This document shows, piece after piece, positions 11,863 through 19,694 of a stretch of DNA of 64,000 bases (positions within the stretch are counted from its first letter, which is position 1; every line of letters begins with the position of its first letter). The translations under genes and the position numbers were made by a program. This stretch comes from Solirubrobacter taibaiensis (GTDB lineage: Bacteria > Actinomycetota > Thermoleophilia > Solirubrobacterales > Solirubrobacteraceae), in contig JAPDDQ010000006.1 in the NCBI GenBank assembly GCA_027587225.1, positions 140,733 through 204,732 on the forward strand, written 5' to 3'. The notes beneath the pieces were generated by a model. That model was not told the origin of the DNA, did no database searches, and was given only the letters and a program-made list of their open reading frames with translations.

Positions 11863-12048
11863 CTAGTGGCGCGTGCCCGGCGGAAGACCCGGCCGTCGCG
11901 CCGGCTCGGGTCCGATCTGGTTGCGGCCGACGACCTTCGACGCCTGCTCGCCGGCGTACAGGACGAGGTCCAGCGCGGGCGCGGCGAGCCGGATCAGCGC
12001 CTCCACGCGGTGCTTGTTGCGGACCTGTGTCGTGCTCCGATGGGCCAC
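11863..12048 (-). CDS. small basic protein of unknown function (61 aa)
   Basis: A short frame from GTG at 12048 reads RVEALIRLAAPALDLVLYAG and ends in a Pro/Arg-rich tail. The amphipathic helix followed by a proline-rich end looks like a real small protein rather than noise. Its TAG lies one base before the GTG of the membrane protein downstream, as expected for a coupled pair. It starts only 27 bases from the divergent CBS gene. The start is uncertain and no family is recognised. Confidence 0.42.
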   Translation of the reverse strand: MAHRSTTQVRNKHRVEALIRLAAPALDLVLYAGEQASKVVGRNQIGPEPARRPGLPPGTRH

Positions 12049-12075
12049 GGTCGCGCAAGGGTACACTCGCCCGCG

Positions 12076-12513
12076 ATGTTGATCGGAGAGGTGATGACGG
12101 AGGCGGTGGTCACCGCCAGCCCGGACGCGTCGGTGCACGAGGTCGCGGGGCTGATGCGCGAGCACAACGTCGGCTCCGTCGTGCTCGTCTCAGGCGACGG
12201 GCGCCCGGTCGGCTTCATCACCGACCGGGACATCGTGCTCTCGGTCGTCGCGCAGGCGCGCCCGCACACCGAACGGGCGGCCGAGCACGCGTCCTCGCCG
12301 GTGATCCGGGCGGAGCCGGACATGGAGGTCGAGGAGGCGACGCAGCGGATGGTCCGCCACGGCGTGCGGCGACTCGTCGTCGTCAGCGGCGGTTCGGTCG
12401 TGGGCGTCGTGACGCTCGACGACCTCTCTTCACGCGGGCTGGAGCCGGAGCTCGCGTCCCGCGTTACGCGAGCTGCGCTGCCTGAGTACTTCTTCCACGC
12501 TCGCGGCGGCTGA
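12076..12513 (+). CDS. two-CBS-domain protein
   Basis: A 145-residue protein made of two CBS motifs (about residues 6-58 and 72-122), each with the helix-strand pattern and a 'pvGfiTDRDI' or 'vvGvVTLDDL' end. CBS pairs (Bateman modules) bind adenine nucleotides and act as energy or redox sensors, usually controlling a partner protein. Here it stands alone and divergent from the small membrane operon. Its 3' end overlaps the convergent glutamine-amidotransferase-like gene by 50 bases. Partner unknown. Confidence 0.88.
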   Translation: MLIGEVMTEAVVTASPDASVHEVAGLMREHNVGSVVLVSGDGRPVGFITDRDIVLSVVAQARPHTERAAEHASSPVIRAEPDMEVEEATQRMVRHGVRRLVVVSGGSVVGVVTLDDLSSRGLEPELASRVTRAALPEYFFHARGG

Positions 12514-13249
12514 CGACCGCTTCCGCGAAGGCGCGGATCACCGGGTGCGCGCGGGTCCCGTCGCCCGCCAGCTCGGGTTGGAACAACGTCCCAAGGAAGA
12601 AGGCCGAGCCTCGCCCTTCGGGCTCGTTCGGCTGTCGGGATCGCCCAGAGGGCGATCCCGCGGCCTCCGGGCCCAGCTCCAGCGCACGCGGCGCGCCGTC
12701 CTCGTCGTGGGCGCCGAAGATGACGCCGGCGCGCTCGAGCTCTTCGACGAATCGCGGCGCGATCCCGTAGGAGCAGTGGTAGCGCTCCAGGCGCTGGTCG
12801 ACGCCGGCGATCTCGGCGATCAACGTGCCGGGCGTGTAGCGGATCACGCCCTCGTGGCCGACGAGGCTGCACTCCAGGGGGACGATGACGTGATTGTCCG
12901 CGTCGGGGTACTCGGCGTGGTCGGCGTCCTCGATGTTCGCCAGCTCGCGGGCGAGGTGGAGGATCGCGTGCTGGAAGCCGCCGCACGTGCCGAGGAACGG
13001 GATGCCGTTCTCCCGCGCCGTGCCGACGGCGTCGATCACCTTCTCGCGGTCCGTGTACGGGCTGCCGGGGACCACCCAGATGCCGTCGAAGCCGGTCAGG
13101 TCATCGGCGTCGGTCGAGTGGATCCAGTACGGGTCGAGCACGAGCCCGTCGCGCCGGCGCAGCGCATCGATGAGCAGCGGGATGCGCCCGTGGGCGCGCA
13201 CGGTGGGCGAGCGGTCACCGACGAGCGCGAGCTTGGCTGAGGTCGTCAT
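12464..13249 (-). CDS. CTP-synthase C-terminal-like class I glutamine amidotransferase domain protein
   Basis: A stand-alone 261-residue GATase-like protein resembling the glutaminase half of CTP synthase. The nucleophile elbow FLGTCGGFQH holds Cys89. The usual HPE of the catalytic triad reads FQPEL, so the His is replaced by Gln224 and classical glutaminase activity is doubtful. A hydrophilic segment at about residues 195-215 (GSPSGRSRQPNEPEGRG) interrupts the fold before the last strand and is encoded by palindromic DNA at 12636-12660. It is divergent from a LysR gene, a common regulator-target layout. The reaction is unknown. Confidence 0.8.
   Translation of the reverse strand: MTTSAKLALVGDRSPTVRAHGRIPLLIDALRRRDGLVLDPYWIHSTDADDLTGFDGIWVVPGSPYTDREKVIDAVGTARENGIPFLGTCGGFQHAILHLARELANIEDADHAEYPDADNHVIVPLECSLVGHEGVIRYTPGTLIAEIAGVDQRLERYHCSYGIAPRFVEELERAGVIFGAHDEDGAPRALELGPEAAGSPSGRSRQPNEPEGRGSAFFLGTLFQPELAGDGTRAHPVIRAFAEAVVSRRERGRSTQAAQLA
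12636..12660. repeat. perfect 11 bp inverted repeat inside a coding region
   Basis: The arms CGGGATCGCCC and GGGCGATCCCG, separated by AGA, lie in the middle of the amidotransferase-like gene and encode residues 197-205 of an apparent insertion in the protein. The adjacent bases (GCCC-TTC-GGGC, about 12613-12623) form another short stem. This looks like a small palindromic element that entered the gene in frame. No second copy was seen in the window by eye. Confidence 0.6.
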
Positions 13250-13320
13250 GGGCGATCATCGTGTCGCGAGCGCTCGATCGTGTCCAACGATCATCTGTGG
13301 GGTTACGATCAGCGCTACTG

Positions 13321-14127
13321 ATGGACCCCCGGTTCTTGAGGACGTTCGTGCGGGTGGTGCGCCTCGGCTCGTTCAGCGCGGCGGCGCGCGAGCTGGGCTA
13401 CACGCAGTCCGCCGTCTCCCAGCACATCGCGGTGCTGGAGGCCGACGTCGGCGTGCCGCTATTGACGCGCCGGCCGGTGGGCGTGACCGAGGCCGGCGCG
13501 CGCCTGCTCGAGCACGCCGAGCCGATCCTGCTGCGACTCGACGCCGCCCGCGCGGACGTGGCGCGAGTGGCGAGCGGGCCGCCTTCGCGGCTGCGGATCG
13601 GCGCGACGCCGCTCGCGTGCGGGTTCGCGGCGGAGCTCGTCGCGCCCGCGCTGGCCGTGACCGTGCGCGTGGGCGCGCGGGATGAGATCGCCCGAGCGGT
13701 GGCGATCGGGGAGCTCGACGCGGGCGTCGTGGACGGCGTCGCGGCGCCGAACGACCCGCTGCGGCTCCCCGAGACGGGCGCGCGCGTCGCCCGCGTGATG
13801 GAGGAGCCGCTGGCCGTCGCCGCGCCCCTCGATCACCCGCTCGCGGGCCATGCTATACAAATGGAAGTATTGGTCGATGCACGCTGGATCGACGCTCCTG
13901 GCATCTGTGTCCCGCTTCCCGAACTCTCCTCACTCACCCGCGCCGACGGGTTCCGCGCGGCCCTCGTCTACGAGGGATCGGACGTCGCCGGGTTGCTCGC
14001 GCTCGTCGCGGCCGGGCACGGCCTCGCGCTCCTTCCCGTCCGGGCGCTCCACGGGGTCGCGGCGCTTCCCGTTGCCGCGCCGGCGCTCGTCCATCGCACC
14101 GAATGGCTGCGCGACGACTACGGATAA
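13321..14127 (+). CDS. LysR-family transcriptional regulator
   Basis: A 268-residue regulator with an N-terminal winged helix (FLRTFVRVVRLGSFSAAARE, then TQSAVSQHIAVLE as recognition helix) and a shortened effector-binding domain from about residue 88. It is divergent from the amidotransferase-like gene, 71 bases away; that gap repeats the motif CGATCATC / CGATCGTG / CGATCATC, plausible operator half-sites. A short AT-richer patch at 13850-13880 stands out from the surrounding codon use. Effector unknown. Confidence 0.88.
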   Translation: MDPRFLRTFVRVVRLGSFSAAARELGYTQSAVSQHIAVLEADVGVPLLTRRPVGVTEAGARLLEHAEPILLRLDAARADVARVASGPPSRLRIGATPLACGFAAELVAPALAVTVRVGARDEIARAVAIGELDAGVVDGVAAPNDPLRLPETGARVARVMEEPLAVAAPLDHPLAGHAIQMEVLVDARWIDAPGICVPLPELSSLTRADGFRAALVYEGSDVAGLLALVAAGHGLALLPVRALHGVAALPVAAPALVHRTEWLRDDYG

Positions 14128-14183
14128 CCCGACGTTAAAGACGGGAGCCTGCCCCGTGGGTTCTCGGCCCCTTCGAAGCGACC

Positions 14184-15272
14184 ATGTCTGACATGGCCGC
14201 AACCGTCGATACCGCCGACCGCCCGCTCGGGCGGATCTCCCCTCGGCAGATCGTCGTGCTCGTCGTCGCGAGCGCGGTGATGGTCGCCGGTCTGGTCGTG
14301 ATCGCTCCCGCGCTGGCCGATCTCCCCGATGTCTGGTCGAAGCTGACGACCGGCCATCTCGGCTGGCTGCTGTTCGCGCTCGTGCTGCAGGTCGCCTCGT
14401 TCGTGGGACACGCGATCCTGTTCCGTGCCGTCTCGATCGACGCTGACGGCGACTCCTCACGGATCGGGTTCCGCGCGAGCACCGAGATCACGCTCGCCGG
14501 CCATGCCGCGACGCGCCTGTTCGCGTCCGCGGGCGCCGGCGGCATCGCGCTCACGGCCTGGGCGCTCAAGAAGTCGGGCATGGAAGCCCGCGACGTCGCC
14601 GCACGCATGACCACGTTCATGGTGCTGCTCTACAGCGTCTACATGGGCGCGCTGCTGTTCGGCGGTCTCGGCCTCTACACCGGCATCATCCCCGGCGGCG
14701 GTTCCTTCGCCCTCACGATCGTCCCCGCGATCTTCGGCGGCGCCGTGATCGCGCTCGTCGCGAGCGCGCAGCTCGTCAAGCCGGGCGAGTCGCGGCTGCG
14801 CCGCTGGCTGGCCCCGGTCGGCGACGGCGTGCGCGACGCGCGCCACCTGCTGCGCCGCGGCAACGCCGGCCTGGTCGGCGCGCTGATGTGGTGGGCGTTC
14901 GACATCGCCTGCCTGTGGGCGTGCTTCAACGCGTTCGGCCACTCCCCGGCCGTCGGCGTGCTTGTGCTGGGCTACTTCATCGGCATGCTCGCCAACACGC
15001 TCCCGCTCCCCGGCGGCGTCGGCGGCGTCGACGGCGGCATGATCGGCGCGTTCATCGCCTTCGGCGTGGACCCGGCCGGCGCGATCGTCGCCGTGCTCGC
15101 CTACCGCTTCTTCGCCTTCTGGCTCCCGATCGCGCCGGGCGCGGCGGCCTTCGTGACGTTGCGCCGCACGGTCGCGACCTGGGAGGCCGAGGACGCGGGC
15201 GAGGTCGCGCGCCCCGTCCGCCGCAAGCGTGCGCCCGCCGGGCAGCACGGCCTCTGCCACCAGTACAGTTGA
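14184..15272 (+). CDS. flippase-like integral membrane protein (LPG-synthase TM family), copy 1
   Basis: A 362-residue protein with about eight membrane segments of the UPF0104/lysylphosphatidylglycerol-synthase TM type. The signature LPLPGGVGGVDGGMIGAFIAFG near residue 275 is the family hallmark (PxPGGxGxxEGG). Members without the aminoacyl domain are thought to flip or transport lipids or glycolipids. Two more relatives lie at 19.7-20.7 and 23.0-24.0 kb. A basic tail (RPVRRKRAP) is cytoplasmic. Substrate unknown. Confidence 0.85.
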   Translation: MSDMAATVDTADRPLGRISPRQIVVLVVASAVMVAGLVVIAPALADLPDVWSKLTTGHLGWLLFALVLQVASFVGHAILFRAVSIDADGDSSRIGFRASTEITLAGHAATRLFASAGAGGIALTAWALKKSGMEARDVAARMTTFMVLLYSVYMGALLFGGLGLYTGIIPGGGSFALTIVPAIFGGAVIALVASAQLVKPGESRLRRWLAPVGDGVRDARHLLRRGNAGLVGALMWWAFDIACLWACFNAFGHSPAVGVLVLGYFIGMLANTLPLPGGVGGVDGGMIGAFIAFGVDPAGAIVAVLAYRFFAFWLPIAPGAAAFVTLRRTVATWEAEDAGEVARPVRRKRAPAGQHGLCHQYS

Positions 15273-15276
15273 GCCC

Positions 15277-15540
15277 ATGGAAGGCTTTGGCGGTTTCTTC
15301 AACGACCCCGATTTCCAGCGTCGGATGCAGGAGATGGCCGAGCAGATGCAGTCGGCCCAGACGCTGGCGTGGGCCGACAACGCGATCAAGCTCGCCGTCG
15401 ACATGACGGTCGCGGCGATCAACCGCGTCAACATCCAGGGCACGACTGAGCAGCAGGCTCAGCAGATCCGCTCGGTGATGGCGACCGTCTTCCCCGAAGC
15501 GGTCACGCTCGTGCGCGAAGCACGCCAGGGCCTCCAGTAG
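15277..15540 (+). CDS. small helical protein of unknown function (87 aa)
   Basis: An 87-residue, mostly helical, mildly acidic protein starting MEGFGGFFNDPDFQRRMQEM. It begins four bases after the flippase-like gene ends, so it is probably on the same transcript. No signal peptide, membrane segment or known motif. The mixed heptad pattern (RRMQEMAEQMQSAQTLAWAD) could allow a helical bundle or coiled coil. Function unknown. Confidence 0.65.
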   Translation: MEGFGGFFNDPDFQRRMQEMAEQMQSAQTLAWADNAIKLAVDMTVAAINRVNIQGTTEQQAQQIRSVMATVFPEAVTLVREARQGLQ

Positions 15541-15583
15541 CGCGCAGCGCTACTCGGGGCCGCTCCGCACGTTGTAGCGGTCA

Positions 15584-16504
15584 ATGAAATTGGTGCTCGC
15601 AGCCATCGCTGCACTCGTGCTGCTCGTCGGCACGAGCGGCTCGGCGGTCGCTTCGCCGAGCTGCTTCGGTGCGGCGGCGCGTGATGTGGCGCTGCCGTGC
15701 GTGAACCCGTCGCTGCGGCTGAAGGTCACGCCGCAGCCGCGTAACGCGCCGTTGGTGAAGGGCGCACCGTGCTCGAAGCTCCCGCCCGAAGGGGTGGTGG
15801 TGCCGTGCGAGTTCGGCGTGCTGGCGGCGAACGCGCGGGCCCACTTCGCGCTGGTCGGCGACAGCCACGCGGCGCACTGGCGGCCGACGCTCGCAGAGAT
15901 GGCGCGTGGCCTGCAGTGGCACGGCTACCAGCTCTCGCGCAACTCGTGCTCGCTCACCACGGTCCCGCTGGCACAGCCCGAGCCGTACTTCTCGCAGTGC
16001 GGCGCCTGGAAGACCCAGGTGGCCGAATGGCTCGGCCGCCACCCCGAGGTGACCACGGTGTTCCTGACGACGAAGACGCCGGGTCCGCGCGACTTCGCGC
16101 CGAACCCGGAGCCCGCGTTCGAGACGCAGGTCCAAGGCCATCTCGCCGCCTGGTCCTGGCTGCCCGCGTCCGTCACGCGCGTGTTCGTGATCCGCGACAA
16201 CCCATCGGCGCGCGTCACGACGATGGACTGCGTGCGCCGGGCGATCGCCCGTCGCCGCGCGCCGGGGCCGGCGTGCGCGGTCCCGAGGGCGCATGCGCTC
16301 CCGCCCGACCCGCAGGAGGCGGCGATCGCGCAGGTCGACCCGGCCCGCTTCAAGTTCGTCGACCTGACGCCGTTCTTCTGCGACGAGCGCAGCTGCTATC
16401 CGGTCGTGGGTGGCGTGCTGGTCCATAAGGACATCAACCACCTCACGCGGCACTTCGCGGAGACGCTTGGCCCGTATCTGTTGCGCGCCGTCGTGGGCAG
16501 CTAG
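15584..16504 (+). CDS. secreted SGNH-domain protein, copy 1
   Basis: A 306-residue protein with a signal peptide ending SGSAVASP. It has the SGNH fold found at the C-terminus of acyltransferase-3 (OafA-like) proteins, here alone. Block I is FALVGDSHAAHW with nucleophile Ser, and the final block KDINHLTRHF gives the Asp and His. Cys pairs are spread through the chain, fitting an extracytoplasmic site. Such domains move or remove acyl groups on surface glycans. The neighbouring gene is a paralogue, so this is a tandem duplication. Confidence 0.8.
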   Translation: MKLVLAAIAALVLLVGTSGSAVASPSCFGAAARDVALPCVNPSLRLKVTPQPRNAPLVKGAPCSKLPPEGVVVPCEFGVLAANARAHFALVGDSHAAHWRPTLAEMARGLQWHGYQLSRNSCSLTTVPLAQPEPYFSQCGAWKTQVAEWLGRHPEVTTVFLTTKTPGPRDFAPNPEPAFETQVQGHLAAWSWLPASVTRVFVIRDNPSARVTTMDCVRRAIARRRAPGPACAVPRAHALPPDPQEAAIAQVDPARFKFVDLTPFFCDERSCYPVVGGVLVHKDINHLTRHFAETLGPYLLRAVVGS

Positions 16505-17360
16505 CCTCGCGGCGCTGGCGCTCGCGTTGGCGGGCTGCGGAGAACAGGCCGCAGATCCGACACCCACGCCGACGTCAACCCCCACCGCGGCCGCGGAGCA
16601 GGACTGCCTCGGCGCCGCGGCGTTGGCCAACGGCTGCGAGGAGCCACCCACGGTGGCCGTCGACGGGCGCAGCGCCCCGTGTGAGCGCACCGAACCGCTC
16701 GGCCTCGTCGAGCCGTGCGCGTTCGGCCCGGCCGGCGGCGAGACGTTCGCGCTCGTCGGCGACAGCCACGCGAACGCGCTGCGCTCGGCGTTCGCGGTCG
16801 CGGCACAGGACCTGGGCCGGCGCGGCTACGCGCTCACCCGCAACGGCTGCCCGTTCGTGCGCGACGGCCGCGCGGTCCCGGAGCCGACGTTCTCGCAGTG
16901 CGCCACCTTCAAGCAGCAGGTCCCGCAGTGGCTGGCGCGGCACCCCGAGGTCACGACCGTGTTCGTGATCGGCCTGCCGCGCAACGCCGCCTCGCAGGAC
17001 CCCGGGAACTGGCTGGCGGCCTGGCAGGCGTTCCCGGCCTCCGTCAAACGGCTCGTGGTTCTCCGCGACACGCCTGAGCTGCGCGAGGATACGCTGGCCT
17101 GTGTCGATGCCGCCGCGGAAACGCCGGGCTCGAGCTGCGCCGTGGACCGCGCGACGGCGCTCGCTCCGGATCCCGCGGTGACCGCCGCGCAGCAACGCGG
17201 CGCACCTTTGATCGACCTGTCGCGTTACTTCTGCGATGAACGCCGCTGCTTCCCCGTCATCGGTGGCGTCCGCGCCTACCAGGACCTCACCCATGTCACT
17301 CCCCAGTTCGCATACACGCTCGGCCCGTACCTGGCCGACGAGCTCCGCCGGCTTGGCTAG
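16467..17360 (+). CDS. SGNH-domain lipoprotein, copy 2
   Basis: About 297 residues from TTG at 16467, overlapping the previous gene by 38 bases. This start has GGAG a few bases upstream and gives a lipoprotein signal (LAALALALAGCGEQ, lipobox LAGC) followed by a Thr/Pro linker. A GTG at 16410 would add 19 residues. The SGNH blocks FALVGDSHANAL and YQDLTHVTPQF are present. It is clearly a paralogue of the upstream gene (shared TFSQC..., RHPEVTTVF). Probably membrane-anchored while copy 1 is secreted. Confidence 0.78.
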   Translation: MARICCAPSWAASLAALALALAGCGEQAADPTPTPTSTPTAAAEQDCLGAAALANGCEEPPTVAVDGRSAPCERTEPLGLVEPCAFGPAGGETFALVGDSHANALRSAFAVAAQDLGRRGYALTRNGCPFVRDGRAVPEPTFSQCATFKQQVPQWLARHPEVTTVFVIGLPRNAASQDPGNWLAAWQAFPASVKRLVVLRDTPELREDTLACVDAAAETPGSSCAVDRATALAPDPAVTAAQQRGAPLIDLSRYFCDERRCFPVIGGVRAYQDLTHVTPQFAYTLGPYLADELRRLG

Positions 17361-18507
17361 CATCGGACCGATCCGCCGCCTCGCTCTCACCCTCTTCGCG
17401 TTCTTCGTGCTGTGCGCGCCCGCTCAGGCTTCGCGCACGATGGAGATCGGCATCCAGGACGACGCCGTCTTTGTCCAGCAGGTCGGGTTCACGCGCCAGC
17501 AAGCGTTCGACCGCGCCGAGGAGCTCGGCGTGACGAAGATCCGCGCGAACGTGCTGTGGTCGCGCTTGCTGGCGGGTAAGCAGGCCGACCAGCGCACCCG
17601 ACCGGCCACGCCGCGCTACGACCTCACGCATATCGGCACCTTCGTCGACGAAGCGATCACACGCGGCTTCAAGGTGGAGCTCACGCTCACCGGCCCGGCC
17701 CCGCGCTGGGCCACCGCCGACCGCGCCAAGGCCTCCACGCGCAACCCCTCGCCCAAGGAGTTCGCGCGCTTCGCCTCCTACATGGCCAAGCAGTTCAAGG
17801 GCCGCGTCGAGCGCTACAGCATCTGGAACGAGCCGAATTGGCACACGTGGCTGAGTCCGGCCCGCACGGCCGCGCAGCAGTACCGCGCGCTCTACACCAG
17901 CGCGTACTCGTCGATCAAGCGGGCGGACCCCAAGGCCCAGGTCGTGTTCGGCGAGCTCGCACCGCAAGCCCGCCCCGGCGCTTCGTTCTCACCGCTGCGC
18001 TTCATGCGTGACGTCCTGTGCGTCGACGCGAAGTACAAGAAGCTGAAGGGCTCGCGCTGCGCTCTCGTCCGCGCCGACGCCGTCTCGCTGCACCCGTACG
18101 ACTACCGGCACGCGCCGACGGCGAAGAACGTGCCGACCGACGACGTCACGATCGGCACCGTCAACCGGCTCACGAACGCGCTCACCCGCTTCCGCCGCGC
18201 GAAGGTGCTGTCGACGTCCAAGAACCGCGAACCCGCTGTGCATCTGACCGAGTTCGCCTATTTCGCCAGCGGCTCACTCGCCTTCCCGCGCTCCACCCGC
18301 GCCAAGTACATCACCCAGGCGTTCGAGATCGCACGCAAGAACCCGAAGGTCGCCGAGCTCCTGTACTTCGGTCTGCTGCAGGTCCCTGAAAAGCAGTGGA
18401 ACACGGGCCTGCTGCGCCCGGACGGCAAGCCCGACGACTCGTTCACGTCGCTGAAGGCGTGGGTCGAGCGCCAGCGCCGCGCCGGGCTGCTGGCGCCCGC
18501 CACGTAG
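17353..18507 (+). CDS. secreted clan GH-A glycoside hydrolase-like protein, copy 1
   Basis: A 384-residue protein from TTG at 17353, overlapping the SGNH stop by eight bases. The start leads into a signal peptide ending CAPAQAS. A TIM-barrel glycosidase pattern follows: YSIWNEPNW holds the acid/base Glu160 and VHLTEFAYF the likely nucleophile Glu300. It resembles GH39/GH5-like proteins. A paralogue at 53.9-55.2 kb has its two Glu at the same positions. The tight SGNH-SGNH-GH arrangement suggests joint work on an acylated surface glycan. Substrate unknown. Confidence 0.78.
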   Translation: MASIGPIRRLALTLFAFFVLCAPAQASRTMEIGIQDDAVFVQQVGFTRQQAFDRAEELGVTKIRANVLWSRLLAGKQADQRTRPATPRYDLTHIGTFVDEAITRGFKVELTLTGPAPRWATADRAKASTRNPSPKEFARFASYMAKQFKGRVERYSIWNEPNWHTWLSPARTAAQQYRALYTSAYSSIKRADPKAQVVFGELAPQARPGASFSPLRFMRDVLCVDAKYKKLKGSRCALVRADAVSLHPYDYRHAPTAKNVPTDDVTIGTVNRLTNALTRFRRAKVLSTSKNREPAVHLTEFAYFASGSLAFPRSTRAKYITQAFEIARKNPKVAELLYFGLLQVPEKQWNTGLLRPDGKPDDSFTSLKAWVERQRRAGLLAPAT

Positions 18508-18508
18508 C

Positions 18509-19600
18509 TCAGCGGATGGCGCTCGCGTAGGCGAGGCAGTCGAGGCGGCGCGGTTCACGCTCCGCCCGCGGCAGCTTGTAGCCGCGCGACGCCATCACCG
18601 TCTGCAGGCGATCGGGGTAGTTCGTGATGATCCCGTCGACGCCGGCGTCCATGAGGGAAGCCATGGTGGCGGGATCGTCGATCGTCCACGGCACGACGGC
18701 CATGCCGAGGCGGTGCGCGTCCCGGACCAGCTCCGGCGTCGTGTACGGGACGTAGTTCGCGTCGCCGACCTTGCCGTTCTGCGGGTTGCCGTGCACGGGT
18801 GAGAGCGCGTCGGCGCGGAACGAGTGCGCGGCGCGCACGTAGGAGCCGCCGAAGTCGTCGACGTCGATGCCGCCGAGCCACGGGGAGGCACCGGGCTGGC
18901 CGACCTGCAGGAAGTCACCGTTGGTGAGCGCGACGATCGGCAGACGCGGCATGACCTGGCGCCAACGTATGAGCGTGCCCCAGTCGAAGCTCTGGATCGT
19001 CACGCGGTCCTGCAGCTTCGCGCGGCGGATCTCCTGCGCCGTGACCTGCACGAAGTCCTCGCGCGGAGCCGTCTCGTGCGGCGCGCCGGCCTCGACCTTG
19101 GTCTCGATGTTGAGCCAGGCCTTGCCCGGGCGGTAGCAGTTGGAGAGCGCGAACACCTGGCGCAGCAGCGGCATGCGGACGCCGCGGATGACCTCCTGGG
19201 CCGGGAAGTCAGCGAGTCCCTGGCCGCAGTCGAGGGTCCACACCTGGGCGAGCGTGAGGTCCTTGACGTACTTGCCGACGTACGGATATTCCGGGTCCCC
19301 GGCCGTGATCGGCGCGGTGTCCTTGCACTTCTGCGCCGACACGCGCCGGTCGTGCGTGACGACGGCGACCTTGTCCTCGGTGATCTGGACGTCGAGCTCG
19401 AGCGTGGTGACGCCGAGCTCGAGCGCCTTCTTGAAGCCCTGCAGCGTGTTCTCGGTCGTGAGGCCGATCCCGCCGCGGTGCGCTTCGAGGTCGAACTGAC
19501 GCGGTCCGCCGTCCGCGGGCAGCGGCCGCTCCCCGGCGAAGGCCGGGGTGGCGGTGCAGAGCAGGCCGCCCAAGGCAAGGGCAGCGACACGTGCGCGCAT
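18509..19600 (-). CDS. secreted glycerophosphodiester phosphodiesterase
   Basis: A 363-residue enzyme with a signal peptide (MRARVAALALGGLLCTATPAFA). The GDPD catalytic elements are clear: EAHRGGIGLTTENTL (HRG and the Glu), LELDVQITEDKVAVVTHDR (metal site and second His), and WTIDDPATMASLMDAGVDGIITNYPDR at the end. It hydrolyses glycerophosphodiesters to glycerol-3-phosphate and an alcohol outside the cell. AGGAGGAA precedes the ATG. The gene ends two bases from the convergent glycosidase. Confidence 0.93.
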   Translation of the reverse strand: MRARVAALALGGLLCTATPAFAGERPLPADGGPRQFDLEAHRGGIGLTTENTLQGFKKALELGVTTLELDVQITEDKVAVVTHDRRVSAQKCKDTAPITAGDPEYPYVGKYVKDLTLAQVWTLDCGQGLADFPAQEVIRGVRMPLLRQVFALSNCYRPGKAWLNIETKVEAGAPHETAPREDFVQVTAQEIRRAKLQDRVTIQSFDWGTLIRWRQVMPRLPIVALTNGDFLQVGQPGASPWLGGIDVDDFGGSYVRAAHSFRADALSPVHGNPQNGKVGDANYVPYTTPELVRDAHRLGMAVVPWTIDDPATMASLMDAGVDGIITNYPDRLQTVMASRGYKLPRAEREPRRLDCLAYASAIR

Positions 19601-19694
19601 GCGCGATTCCTCCTGGCTCAGAGGCCCCTCCCGCAGGGCCTCGACCCCGGCGAAGCTAGGGGACGCCCAACGCCGCCGCGTGAAGATCGCGTCA

